Assembly (NCBI GenBank): GCA_965227095.1
Contig: CBDDFL010000001.1
Location: 1,612,001-1,676,000 of the forward strand
Origin: JANQMY01 sp965227095
GTDB lineage: Bacteria; Pseudomonadota; Alphaproteobacteria; JANQMY01
Length of the DNA stretch: 64,000 bases
Reading direction: 5' to 3'
Each line of letters starts with the position of its first letter. Position 1 is the stretch's first letter. The notes below the pieces were generated by a model. The model was not told the origin of the DNA. It saw nothing but the letters and a program-made list of their open reading frames with translations, and ran no database searches. The position numbers and the translations under genes are program-made. Positions 24,954 through 32,819 of the stretch are shown here, in pieces.

Positions 24954-26900
24954 TTAGCCCGCCTTATTGACCCGCATATACCACTCCACCAAGCGGCGAA
25001 CTTGACGTTCGGTGTAGTTGCGGGATTTCATGCGATCCACAAAGTCATTGTGTTTTTGTTGCGTGTCGCTGTCTTTCTTCGATTCGAAGCTGATCACCGG
25101 CAGCAGGTCTTCCACCTGGCTGAACATCCGCTTCTCGATCACATTGCGCAGCTTTTCGTATGACGTCCAGGCTGGGTTCTTACCCGCATTGGACGCGCGT
25201 GCCCGCAGCGCAAACTTGACCACTTCGTTTCGGAAATCTTTCGGATTGGCGATGCCCGCAGGCTTTTCGATCTTCGACAATTCCTGATCAATCACCTGGC
25301 GGTCCATCATCTGGCCCGTATCCGGATCTTTGTAGTCCTGATCTTCGATCCAGGCATCGGCGTAGGCGATATAGCGGTCAAACAAATTTTGTCCGTACTC
25401 GCCATAACTTTCCAGATAGGCTTTCTGAATTTCCTTGCCGATAAATTCCGCGTATTTTGGCGCCAATTCCGCTTTGATGAATTCGAGATATTTCTTCTCG
25501 ACATCTTCCGGGAATTGTTCACGCTTAAGCGCTTGTTCCAGCACATACATCAGGTGAACCGGGTCGGCCGCCACTTCTTCCGTGTCGTAGTTGAAGGTTT
25601 CCGACAGAACTTTGAAGGCAAAGCGCGTGGAAATGCCGGTCATACCTTCATCCACGCCGGCCGCATCTTTGTATTCCTGAGGCGACTTTGCTTTCGGATC
25701 CGTGTCTTTCAGCTTTTCACCGTCGTAGACGCGCATCTTGGAATAGAGATTGGAATTCTCATGTTCCTTAAGCCGCGTCATGACGCAGAAGCGTGACAAC
25801 ATGGTCAGCGTTTCCGGCGCGCAGGACGAACTGCCAAGCTCACTGGCGCTGAGGAGTTTCTGATAGATGTTGGTTTCCTCGGTTACCCGCAGGCAATACG
25901 GCACTTTCACGACGCAAATCCGGTCAAGGAAGGCTTCGTTGTTCTTGTTGCCTTTAAAGACCTGCCATTCCGCTTCGTTGGAGTGCGCAAGGATCGTGCC
26001 CTGGAACGGAATGGGGCCCAGCGCTTCCGTGCCGATATAGTTGCCTTCCTGTGTTGCGGTCAGCAAGGGGTGCAGCACTTTGATCGGCGCCTTAAACATC
26101 TCGACAAATTCGAGAAGGCCTTGGTTGGCCTGACACAGGCCGCCGGAATAACTATACGCATCCGGATCGTTTTGGCTGTAATGTTCCAGCTTGCGGATGT
26201 CCACCTTGCCGGTCAGGGCAGAAATGTCCTGGTTGTTTTCGTCGCCCGGTTCGGTTTTCGCGATGGCGATTTGGCGCAATTTGGACGGGTACAGACGAAC
26301 CACTTCAAATTTCGCGATATCTCCGCCGAATTCATCAAGACGTTTGATGGCCCAGGGGCTCACAATGCCGTTTAACCGGCGGCGCTCAATGCCGTATTTT
26401 TCTTCAAGCAGATCGCCGAACTGGGCTTCTTTGAAGAGGCCAAGCGGGCTTTCGAAAATTGGGCTGATTTGATCACCGGCTTTCAAGACATAGATGGGGT
26501 ACTTTTCCATCAGATCTTTAAGGCGTTCCGCGAGCGATGACTTGCCGCCCCCAACAGGCCCGAGCAGATATAAAATCTGCCGGCGCTCTTCCAAGCCTTG
26601 CGCAGCATACCGGAAGTAGCCCACGATCCGTTCGATCGTGTCTTCCATGCCGAAGAAGCCTTTGAAGGACGGGTAGGATTTGATGGTGCGATTGAAAAAG
26701 ATGCGAGACAAACGCGGGTCTCTACTGGTGTCGATGTGTTCCGGCTCGCCGATCGCGGCGACCATCCGCTCCGGTGCGGAGGCATACATCATCGGGTCGT
26801 CTCTACAAGCGAGTAAGAAATCTCGAAGCGACATGGCTTCCAGTTTCTCTCGACCATAGGCCTCGGAAAACAAATCAAATACGTCCAGGTCCGTACTCAT
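24954..26900 (-). CDS. prkA: PrkA family serine protein kinase (AAA+)
   Basis: 648 residues, the normal length of PrkA/YeaG. A PrkA AAA domain carries Walker A GPVGGGKS at 114-121; the C-terminal kinase-like domain follows. Blocks such as SRIFFNRTIKSYPSFKGFFGMED and LGPIPFQGTILAHSNEAEW are diagnostic. Family members phosphorylate an unidentified set of proteins and are tied to nitrogen and stationary-phase stress. GAGG lies six bases before the ATG, immediately after a hairpin in the leader. Confidence 0.96.
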   Translation of the reverse strand: MSTDLDVFDLFSEAYGREKLEAMSLRDFLLACRDDPMMYASAPERMVAAIGEPEHIDTSRDPRLSRIFFNRTIKSYPSFKGFFGMEDTIERIVGYFRYAAQGLEERRQILYLLGPVGGGKSSLAERLKDLMEKYPIYVLKAGDQISPIFESPLGLFKEAQFGDLLEEKYGIERRRLNGIVSPWAIKRLDEFGGDIAKFEVVRLYPSKLRQIAIAKTEPGDENNQDISALTGKVDIRKLEHYSQNDPDAYSYSGGLCQANQGLLEFVEMFKAPIKVLHPLLTATQEGNYIGTEALGPIPFQGTILAHSNEAEWQVFKGNKNNEAFLDRICVVKVPYCLRVTEETNIYQKLLSASELGSSSCAPETLTMLSRFCVMTRLKEHENSNLYSKMRVYDGEKLKDTDPKAKSPQEYKDAAGVDEGMTGISTRFAFKVLSETFNYDTEEVAADPVHLMYVLEQALKREQFPEDVEKKYLEFIKAELAPKYAEFIGKEIQKAYLESYGEYGQNLFDRYIAYADAWIEDQDYKDPDTGQMMDRQVIDQELSKIEKPAGIANPKDFRNEVVKFALRARASNAGKNPAWTSYEKLRNVIEKRMFSQVEDLLPVISFESKKDSDTQQKHNDFVDRMKSRNYTERQVRRLVEWYMRVNKAG

Positions 26901-26917
26901 ATTGTACCTCGCGTTGC

Positions 26918-26938
26918 AGCCCTACTACGAGTAGGGCT
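26918..26938. repeat. Hairpin in the prkA leader
   Basis: AGCCCTAC-TACGA-GTAGGGCT, a perfect 8-base stem ending 17 bases before the prkA start and directly next to the ribosome binding site. It could affect mRNA stability or translation, or be an operator. Confidence 0.6.
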
Positions 26939-27126
26939 TAAAGATGGCCGTAAAATGACAACCTTTCGTTAATGATGATGCTTTTTTTCAAATCCTATGT
27001 ATTTCGAATCATTTCTCATTAGCGTCCGTCAAAGCATGGTTTTGCACAAGTAGTTCCCATGAATTGGGAGCGATTATTCTTTCCCTCATCTTTTATGTAT
27101 GGGTTTCCGCGCAAGTTATGACGGTC

Positions 27127-27165
27127 AAAAAACTGTGCATTTTTGTCGTGCGAAAAAACTGTGCA
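27127..27165. repeat. Two 13-base direct repeats
   Basis: AAAAAACTGTGCA occurs at 27127-27139 and 27153-27165, a 26-base period, in the divergent region between prkA and the vWA gene. This spacing suits a dimeric activator or repressor. Confidence 0.5.
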
Positions 27166-27490
27166 AGCCGTTTCACGGCATGACGCAAAAAAAAGCAAAA
27201 CCCGACAAGTATAGCGGCGAAGGCTATGTCTAAATTTTGTCAGTAGTGACTGCGTTTGCCCGATAAATAGCGCCCCTTGGCCGGTGTTGTTTGTTCTCAT
27301 TCCCCGCATAACAATTTTGTATTCACGTTCCGTGCCGTTTCCGTTTGCCTGCCGCAATAAGGCCCCAATCTGCCCGGACCGCCGCCATATTCCGCGCTCA
27401 TTCTTTATGCGAACAAAAGGTGGTGTGGTGCGGCACGGTAGAAAAAGAAGTCGCCAACGCCACCTCTGATGATCGTATTGGAGGGAAGTG

Positions 27491-29053
27491 ATGCGGATCT
27501 TAGTTTCCTGGATCGTCTTAAGTTTTATGTATTTGGGAATGGTGGCACCGGCGCAGGCGACTCAGTCACCTGTTACGTTCACGGTGACATTGGAAAACGA
27601 CCACGTTCTGCAAGGCGAACACGCAGATGTGTACATCCTTCTGCAGTTCGATGGCGCTGACCCCGCCGCGACAGAAATTGATAGGCCTGACCTCAATCTT
27701 TCGCTGGTTTTAGATCGCTCAGGATCCATGTCCGACCGCGGTAAGCTTGATTATCTTAAGCGTGCTTCTGGATTAATGATCGACAAGCTCAATCCCACCG
27801 ATATTCTTTCTGTTGTGGAATACGACGATCAAATCAATGTGCTTTGGCCGGCGGGCCACCCGGAAGCGCCGCACTTGATCAAAAAACTGATCAATGACCT
27901 GTCGCCGCGCGGATCAACCAATCTGTTCGGCGGTATGGAAGCAGGGATGTCGGAAGTCACCGGCGTCATGCGGGAATTGGATGACAATCGGCAGTCCCTA
28001 TCGCGCGTCCTTCTGCTGTCAGACGGCTTGGCCAATCAGGGAATAACCGATCCAAAACAGATTGCCGAACAGGTACGGCAGTGGCGCGCCAAAGGGGTAT
28101 CCGTAACGACCCTTGGCTTGGGGCGCGACTATGACGAAGACCTCATGGAATCGATCGCCGAGAATGGTGCCGGCCGCTACTACTATGTGGAAAACCCAGT
28201 CCAAATGTCGCGGATTTTCGCTGAGGAATTGAAGTTGTTATATCAAACTGTTGCGAAGAATGCGGTTTTGCGGTTCAAATGGGACCAAGGTGTTACAGCC
28301 GTTGACGTTTTCGGAAAAGAACAACCACAGAACCTTCACGAAAACGCCATCGAAATAGAGGATATTTACGCAGGCGAGAGCCGCTCGATGCTTATCAAGG
28401 CGTCATTCTCGCCCAGTCAGTTGGGTCCGGTTGCGTTGGGGGACGTAGAAATCAGCTATATCGATGCTGAATCAGGTGACCCCCAAGCCGTCCTCGTTCC
28501 GATTAAAGTAGACGTATCAACAGATTCTGGCGTTGTTGAGCAGCGCCGTAACAAGGATGTGGCCGTGGAAGTGTCATTGGCAGTGGCGGAAAAACAGCAC
28601 AAAAAGGCTGTGGCCCTGTTCGAATCCGGAAAGTATGATGATGCAGACAAAGCCATGGAGACGCTTTATGGTGAGTTGGAGCGTCAAAATGAGGCCTTTA
28701 AAGATCTGCGTTTGAAGAATAAACTCGAAGTTGTGACCGTTGAACGGGAGCAAATGCAGAATCTAGCTCTTGATCCGGAGCAACAAAAACAGTACCTGAA
28801 AAGTACAAAACAAAGACTATATAAGGCTAAGAAAGGTCAAAGGGGTTATTATCTGCTTCAAGAGGGAGACCGCGGGTTCGAAGTCGAACGCCTACAAGCG
28901 GCCTTGAAAGCAGAGGGGTTTTACAGTGGGCCAGTTGATGGCCAGTACCGTGCGTCGCTTACTGACGCAGTAAAAGCGTTCCAAAAGTCAAAACAGTTGG
29001 GAACCGACGGTGTCGCCGGTCCCTTAACATTGAAGGAGCTTGGTCTCTACTAG
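27491..29053 (+). CDS. Exported vWA-domain protein with C-terminal peptidoglycan-binding domain
   Basis: 520 residues. A signal peptide covers 1-23 (MRILVSWIVLSFMYLGMVAPAQA). A von Willebrand A domain follows, with MIDAS motif DRSGSMS at 75-81, the RGSTNLFGGM block and LLSDGLANQG. A coiled, charged segment lies at about 360-440, and the last 70 residues are a PG_binding_1 domain (GDRGFEVERLQAALKAEGFY, DGQYRASLTDAVKAFQ). It is therefore likely a periplasmic metal-dependent adhesion/scaffold protein held to the cell wall. GGAGG is placed for the ATG at 27491 rather than the GTG one codon earlier. Divergent from prkA. Confidence 0.88.
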   Translation: MRILVSWIVLSFMYLGMVAPAQATQSPVTFTVTLENDHVLQGEHADVYILLQFDGADPAATEIDRPDLNLSLVLDRSGSMSDRGKLDYLKRASGLMIDKLNPTDILSVVEYDDQINVLWPAGHPEAPHLIKKLINDLSPRGSTNLFGGMEAGMSEVTGVMRELDDNRQSLSRVLLLSDGLANQGITDPKQIAEQVRQWRAKGVSVTTLGLGRDYDEDLMESIAENGAGRYYYVENPVQMSRIFAEELKLLYQTVAKNAVLRFKWDQGVTAVDVFGKEQPQNLHENAIEIEDIYAGESRSMLIKASFSPSQLGPVALGDVEISYIDAESGDPQAVLVPIKVDVSTDSGVVEQRRNKDVAVEVSLAVAEKQHKKAVALFESGKYDDADKAMETLYGELERQNEAFKDLRLKNKLEVVTVEREQMQNLALDPEQQKQYLKSTKQRLYKAKKGQRGYYLLQEGDRGFEVERLQAALKAEGFYSGPVDGQYRASLTDAVKAFQKSKQLGTDGVAGPLTLKELGLY

Positions 29054-29146
29054 GCGCGGGCAATTGGTGTTTGTTCTCCACGGATGGGGGGCTTGGCACT
29101 AGGCGCTGCGACGAGTACGGTAGGACGAGGTCGAGAAGAACGAGAA

Positions 29147-29698
29147 ATGGTCACTGTCCGCAACGCGAAGAGAAATGACGCGCCGGATATTGCAAAGGTC
29201 TACGTAGACTCTTGGCGCGAATCGTATGCGGGGCTCATCCCTGATTGGGTTCTTTTGGGGATGTCCTATCGCCGGCTCACGCGCGCCTGGGATCGTGCGA
29301 TCCGCACCTCTGGGCGCAAAGAAGCGATTCTTGTCGCTGAGGATCCAGACTTTGGCATTGTCGGCTTGGGAAGCTGCGGTCCCTCACGGGATCGAATGCT
29401 GCCCTATTTTGGAGAGGTCTATACCCTTTACGTCCACCCGAACCATGTGGGACAGGGCAATGGGTCTATGCTCTTATCAAACCTGTTCGACAGTTTGGAC
29501 GAGCGCGGCAATTCCTCCGCTGTGGTTTGGGCGATGGCGGAAAATCCCCATCGGCAATTTTACAAACAACAGGGCGGTGGCATTGTCGCTACGCGCAAAG
29601 GCCGTCAATGGGGCGTGCCGATCCAAGAAGTCGCTTATGGCTGGTCGGACATTGGCACCGTGATGGGCGGATTGTCTGGGCGAAAGAAGCGGCGCTAA
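29147..29698 (+). CDS. GNAT family N-acetyltransferase
   Basis: 183 residues. The acetyl-CoA-binding motif A is visible as VYTLYVHPNHVGQGNGSMLL, and the N-terminal RNAKRNDAPDIAKVYVDSWRESYAGLIPD block is typical of this GNAT subgroup. The acceptor is unknown. GAGAAG precedes the chosen ATG; a longer start at 29084 is possible. It follows the vWA gene by 93 bases and converges with sixA. Confidence 0.85.
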   Translation: MVTVRNAKRNDAPDIAKVYVDSWRESYAGLIPDWVLLGMSYRRLTRAWDRAIRTSGRKEAILVAEDPDFGIVGLGSCGPSRDRMLPYFGEVYTLYVHPNHVGQGNGSMLLSNLFDSLDERGNSSAVVWAMAENPHRQFYKQQGGGIVATRKGRQWGVPIQEVAYGWSDIGTVMGGLSGRKKRR

Positions 29699-29713
29699 GC
29701 CGAAACGGATTCG

Positions 29714-30253
29714 TTAGTGCTTGCCCGCCACGAAATCGCGGGGGCATTTGAATTCGCGTAAGCATCCCGTTCCCAAGGCCACATCGTTCCAATCATCGAC
29801 ATCAAATTGGATGACCGTCAGCGCGGCTGTGGGATATTTTTCCAGCAAGGTTTCGTACAGGTCTTCGCTGCCGTTCAATTTGTCGCGCGAAACAAGATCC
29901 GCCGCCAAATGTTCCATACCCGGATTATGGGCGACCACCAACAAGCGGTCGCTTTCGGGATCCGCGCTTCTGATGCGTTCAAGCATGGCGTCGCTGCTCG
30001 CCAAATAGAGATTGCGTTCAAACCGCACCGGTGTTTCGTCGCCAATATAGGGGACGATAAGGCTCAGCGTTTCCGCCGTGCGCCGAGCGGTAGAGCACAA
30101 AATCAGATCCGGCACATAGCCGGATTTGCGCATGAACTGCCCCATCTGCGGGGCGTTCTGTTGGCCACGCCGGTTGAGCGGCCGGTCATGATCTTCGATC
30201 GCATGATCGGACCAGCTCGATTTTGCATGCCGCAATAGGTAAAGCGTTTTCAT
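29714..30253 (-). CDS. sixA: SixA-like histidine phosphatase
   Basis: 179-residue branch-1 histidine phosphatase. The catalytic RHG-type motif is LLRHAKSSW with His9; CSTARRTAETL and VVAHNPGMEHLA with the second His complete the active site. SixA in E. coli dephosphorylates phosphohistidine domains, but relatives act on small molecules, so the target is open. Its ATG overlaps the stop of the preceding hydroxylase-like gene (ATGA), showing translational coupling. Confidence 0.9.
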   Translation of the reverse strand: MKTLYLLRHAKSSWSDHAIEDHDRPLNRRGQQNAPQMGQFMRKSGYVPDLILCSTARRTAETLSLIVPYIGDETPVRFERNLYLASSDAMLERIRSADPESDRLLVVAHNPGMEHLAADLVSRDKLNGSEDLYETLLEKYPTAALTVIQFDVDDWNDVALGTGCLREFKCPRDFVAGKH

Positions 30254-31131
30254 GACGTGTCTCCTGTCCCCCCTGGAGCCGCGGCTGTCGTGTTATCAGC
30301 CTGCGTGTCGTCACTCCCGTCCGGCACCTTATCGTTCTGAAAGGGAAGCGCAAGGGACCAGACGAAATTTGCCGGTTGCGCGCCCTGGTAGGGTGCCAAT
30401 CCGATCGTCATTCCATCATGGCCAGCGCTTGGCTGCGGTCGGTAGGTTCCGAACAGGCGATCCCAAAGCGACAGATTGAAACCATAATTTGAATTGGTTT
30501 CAGCTTCCAAAACGGAATGATGGACACGGTGCATATCCGGAGTAACGAGCACGGTCCTTAGGATCCGGTCAACAGAGGTGGGCAGTCGAATATTCGCATG
30601 ATTGAACATGGCCGTGCCATTGAGCACGATTTCGAAGACGATCACAGCCGCCGCTGCCGGGCCAATTATCAGAACAAGGAGTATCTTGAGGGCCATCGAA
30701 AAGGCGATTTCGATGGGGTGAAATCGAATGGCGGTCGTAACATCCACATCCCGGTCCGCATGGTGAACCTTGTGCAAACGCCATAAGGGGCGCCAATGAT
30801 GTGTCAGCACATGTTGTGCGTAAATGGCAAGGTCGAGCAATAGCAGGGCAGCAATAAACTCGACCCAGAAGGGAAGGGAAAGCAAATTCAATAAGCCCCA
30901 TCCTTTGTCTTCTGCGACGAGCGCGCATTCTACCGCCAAGACCGGAAACAGGAAGCGCAACACCAAACTATTCAGAACACTGAGAGTGATGTTGGTGAAC
31001 CAACGTTCGGTTCGCCCAAGGGCTCTCATTTTTCTTGGGTTCAAGGCTTCCCAAAGCGCAAAGATCAGCAGCAGCGAGATGAAACTCGATAGGCGGATGG
31101 TCGCTTCACTTTGCAGGAGAAGACTATCCAT
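30250..31131 (-). CDS. Sterol desaturase/fatty acid hydroxylase family membrane protein
   Basis: 293 residues with about four membrane segments. The di-iron histidine boxes are HVLTHHWRPLWRLHKVHHAD (HxxxH and HxxHH) and HRVHHSVLE, with a further His at NHANIRLP. Family members hydroxylate or desaturate sterols, fatty acids, carotenoids or ether lipids at the cytoplasmic membrane. It is translationally coupled to sixA and lies 34 bases downstream of the TerB-like gene. Confidence 0.9.
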   Translation of the reverse strand: MDSLLLQSEATIRLSSFISLLLIFALWEALNPRKMRALGRTERWFTNITLSVLNSLVLRFLFPVLAVECALVAEDKGWGLLNLLSLPFWVEFIAALLLLDLAIYAQHVLTHHWRPLWRLHKVHHADRDVDVTTAIRFHPIEIAFSMALKILLVLIIGPAAAAVIVFEIVLNGTAMFNHANIRLPTSVDRILRTVLVTPDMHRVHHSVLEAETNSNYGFNLSLWDRLFGTYRPQPSAGHDGMTIGLAPYQGAQPANFVWSLALPFQNDKVPDGSDDTQADNTTAAAPGGTGDTS

Positions 31132-31165
31132 CGACGATCGCCTGCTGCGGTGATGTGGTCATAAG

Positions 31166-31585
31166 CTAGATCGTCTGGTAACGCGCTTTCGCACCACGCT
31201 CAATCGCTGCGGCTTCCAAGCGGTCCACCGGCAATTGATGGCGCAGCAGCTCTAAAACGCGAAGCTCTTCCTGGCGTAATGTGCCATCGGCAACCGCCAC
31301 TTCCACGGCGACCGCATAGGCCGTCTCGCGCAAATGTTCCGGCAAGGTATCGGCGATCAGTTTCAGAACGGTCGATAGTCCCTCGTCTTCCGACATGATG
31401 TCGCCGCACGTTTGAGCGACGGATACGAGGTTATTTGTGTCAAAATTCTTGAACACCGGCAGTGATTTGACGATATCGCCCATGACGATCAGTTCCTCGT
31501 CGCTCATCTGACTATCAGATGCGGAGATCAGCACCATCGCATAAATCAGCGCGGCTTCTGGGCTTATGGGACTGGCTTGGGACAC
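31166..31585 (-). CDS. TerB-like (tellurite resistance) domain protein
   Basis: 139-residue all-helical protein of the TerB/DjlA-N family: EAALIYAMVLISASDSQMSDEELIVMGDIV and AVEVAVADGTLRQEELRVLELLRHQL are the two metal-binding helical repeats with acidic SD and DG residues. Such proteins are thought to bind divalent metal; tellurite resistance is not implied. GTG start preceded by GGAGG (four-base spacing); the 62 codons upstream in frame cross a GC-rich inverted repeat and are not protein-like. Confidence 0.85.
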   Translation of the reverse strand: MSQASPISPEAALIYAMVLISASDSQMSDEELIVMGDIVKSLPVFKNFDTNNLVSVAQTCGDIMSEDEGLSTVLKLIADTLPEHLRETAYAVAVEVAVADGTLRQEELRVLELLRHQLPVDRLEAAAIERGAKARYQTI

Positions 31586-31615
31586 ACGGCCTCCTTTGGT
31601 TTGTTGTTCTCTTGG

Positions 31616-31685
31616 CCACCCGCTCCCCCTTCCCAGCCACCCCAATGGTACCCTTGGCGGGCGGTTGGGAAGGGGGAGTGGGCGG
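31616..31685. repeat. Long GC-rich imperfect inverted repeat
   Basis: Two arms of about 30 bases (CCACCCGCTCCCCCTTCCCA and its near-complement on the right, TGGGAAGGGGGAGTGGGCGG) surround an 8-base loop around ATGGTACCC. Pairing has only a few mismatches or bulges, several of them G-U in RNA. It lies 31 bases upstream of the TerB-like start and 107 bases downstream of the MDR stop. No T-run follows on the minus strand. Confidence 0.75.
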
Positions 31686-31791
31686 CGAGGCCGCAATCGA
31701 CACTGTAATTTGGGCGCCACCCTAAGGAATGCAAGGTGCCGGGGCAAGACACTGCCGCGTGAGCGTGGCAAATTCCCCTAACTGTTTGAAA

Positions 31792-32775
31792 TCACGGTAT
31801 TTTACCAACCTCAATCACAACGGCGCCCTGGCGTTCTTCCGTCTCGACCAGATGATGGGCCTGTCCGGCCTGGTCCATCGGGAACGTGTGGCCGACGATT
31901 GGTTTGATATCACCCTTTTCGATCATGACTTTCAGGTCCCTCAACTCATCGACCGTTTCTTTCGCGAAGGCAAAGTGGACCGTTTTGTCCGTCATTCGAT
32001 TGGTCACCAATGCGCGCAGCATGGATGAAAAACGGGGATTGCCCATAAGATACCGCCCTCCCGGTTTGAGGGATTTGACGCATCCGCTGTACGAGCTGCT
32101 TGGGACCATGTCGAATATCACATCGTATGTGCGGCCGGAACGGATGATATTTTCGCGCGTGTAGTCGACAAAATGGTCGACACCGAAACGCCGAACAAGA
32201 TGCTCCTTGTTGCCATGATCGACGGCGGTAACCTCCGCCCCCAGGGACTTTGCGATTTGTATGGCATGCAGGCCGATGCTGCCGCCACCTCCAAGGATGA
32301 GCACTTGGTCGCCAGGTTTAATCTGCGCGAGGCGCATGAAGTGGAGCGCGTTTAGTCCCCCGAGCGGAACGGCAGCGGCTTCCACAAAACTCATGTTCTC
32401 AGGCTTTTCAGCGATGCTCGCGGATTGGGGCAGATTGACGAGTTCGCCATACGCGCCGAAGCGAAATCCGGAGGAGCCAAACACCGACATGCCAACGGAA
32501 AAGGCGTCACATTCTTTACCGACAGCAACGATTTCGCCGGCAAAATAACCGCCCAGAACCGGCCGCCGAGGCTTTGTAACGCCCAGTGCCAGGCGCAGCG
32601 GTAGCCAGAACCACCCAACCGAAAATTTGAAGGCCCGCAACTCGCAGTCTGCCTTGGTAGTTTCCGCGGCGCGCACGCGGACCATCACCTCGTCTTCACC
32701 GAGGTCAGGTTCGGGAAGGTCCGCCAGGTGGAGAACACCCGGCGAACCATATTCTTTGTAGACAATGGCTTTCAC
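31792..32775 (-). CDS. NAD(P)-dependent MDR alcohol dehydrogenase / quinone oxidoreductase
   Basis: 327-residue medium-chain dehydrogenase/reductase. The N-terminal GroES-like domain (YGSPGVLHLADLPEPDLGEDEVMVRVRA) and Rossmann domain (GDQVLILGGGGSIGLHAIQIAK) are clear. The cysteine zinc ligands of classical ADHs are missing, so it belongs with the zinc-free quinone/enone reductases. Start is GTG with a weak ribosome site, 44 bases after the Baeyer-Villiger monooxygenase stop; it probably acts on the same compounds. Confidence 0.9.
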   Translation of the reverse strand: MKAIVYKEYGSPGVLHLADLPEPDLGEDEVMVRVRAAETTKADCELRAFKFSVGWFWLPLRLALGVTKPRRPVLGGYFAGEIVAVGKECDAFSVGMSVFGSSGFRFGAYGELVNLPQSASIAEKPENMSFVEAAAVPLGGLNALHFMRLAQIKPGDQVLILGGGGSIGLHAIQIAKSLGAEVTAVDHGNKEHLVRRFGVDHFVDYTRENIIRSGRTYDVIFDMVPSSSYSGCVKSLKPGGRYLMGNPRFSSMLRALVTNRMTDKTVHFAFAKETVDELRDLKVMIEKGDIKPIVGHTFPMDQAGQAHHLVETEERQGAVVIEVGKIP

Positions 32776-32819
32776 AGGGTTATGGGTACGCGACCTGTGA
32801 TCCAGCGGGAAGGCCTAAT

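Larger units (their letters stand above)
26901..27490. other. Long divergent regulatory region prkA / vWA gene
   Basis: 590 bases without a supported gene. Besides the leader hairpin and the 13-base direct repeat listed separately, it contains AT-rich tracts around 26970-27010. No terminator or RNA gene was recognised. Small ORFs here lack ribosome binding sites or look like random sequence. Confidence 0.5.

Noticed and set aside
27019..27357. Open frame of 112 codons on the minus strand upstream of prkA
   Set aside because: No ribosome site, random-looking composition, and it covers the direct repeats.
30250..31585. Tellurite-resistance operon
   Set aside because: Only an isolated TerB-like domain is present; no TerC, TerD or TerZ genes are nearby.
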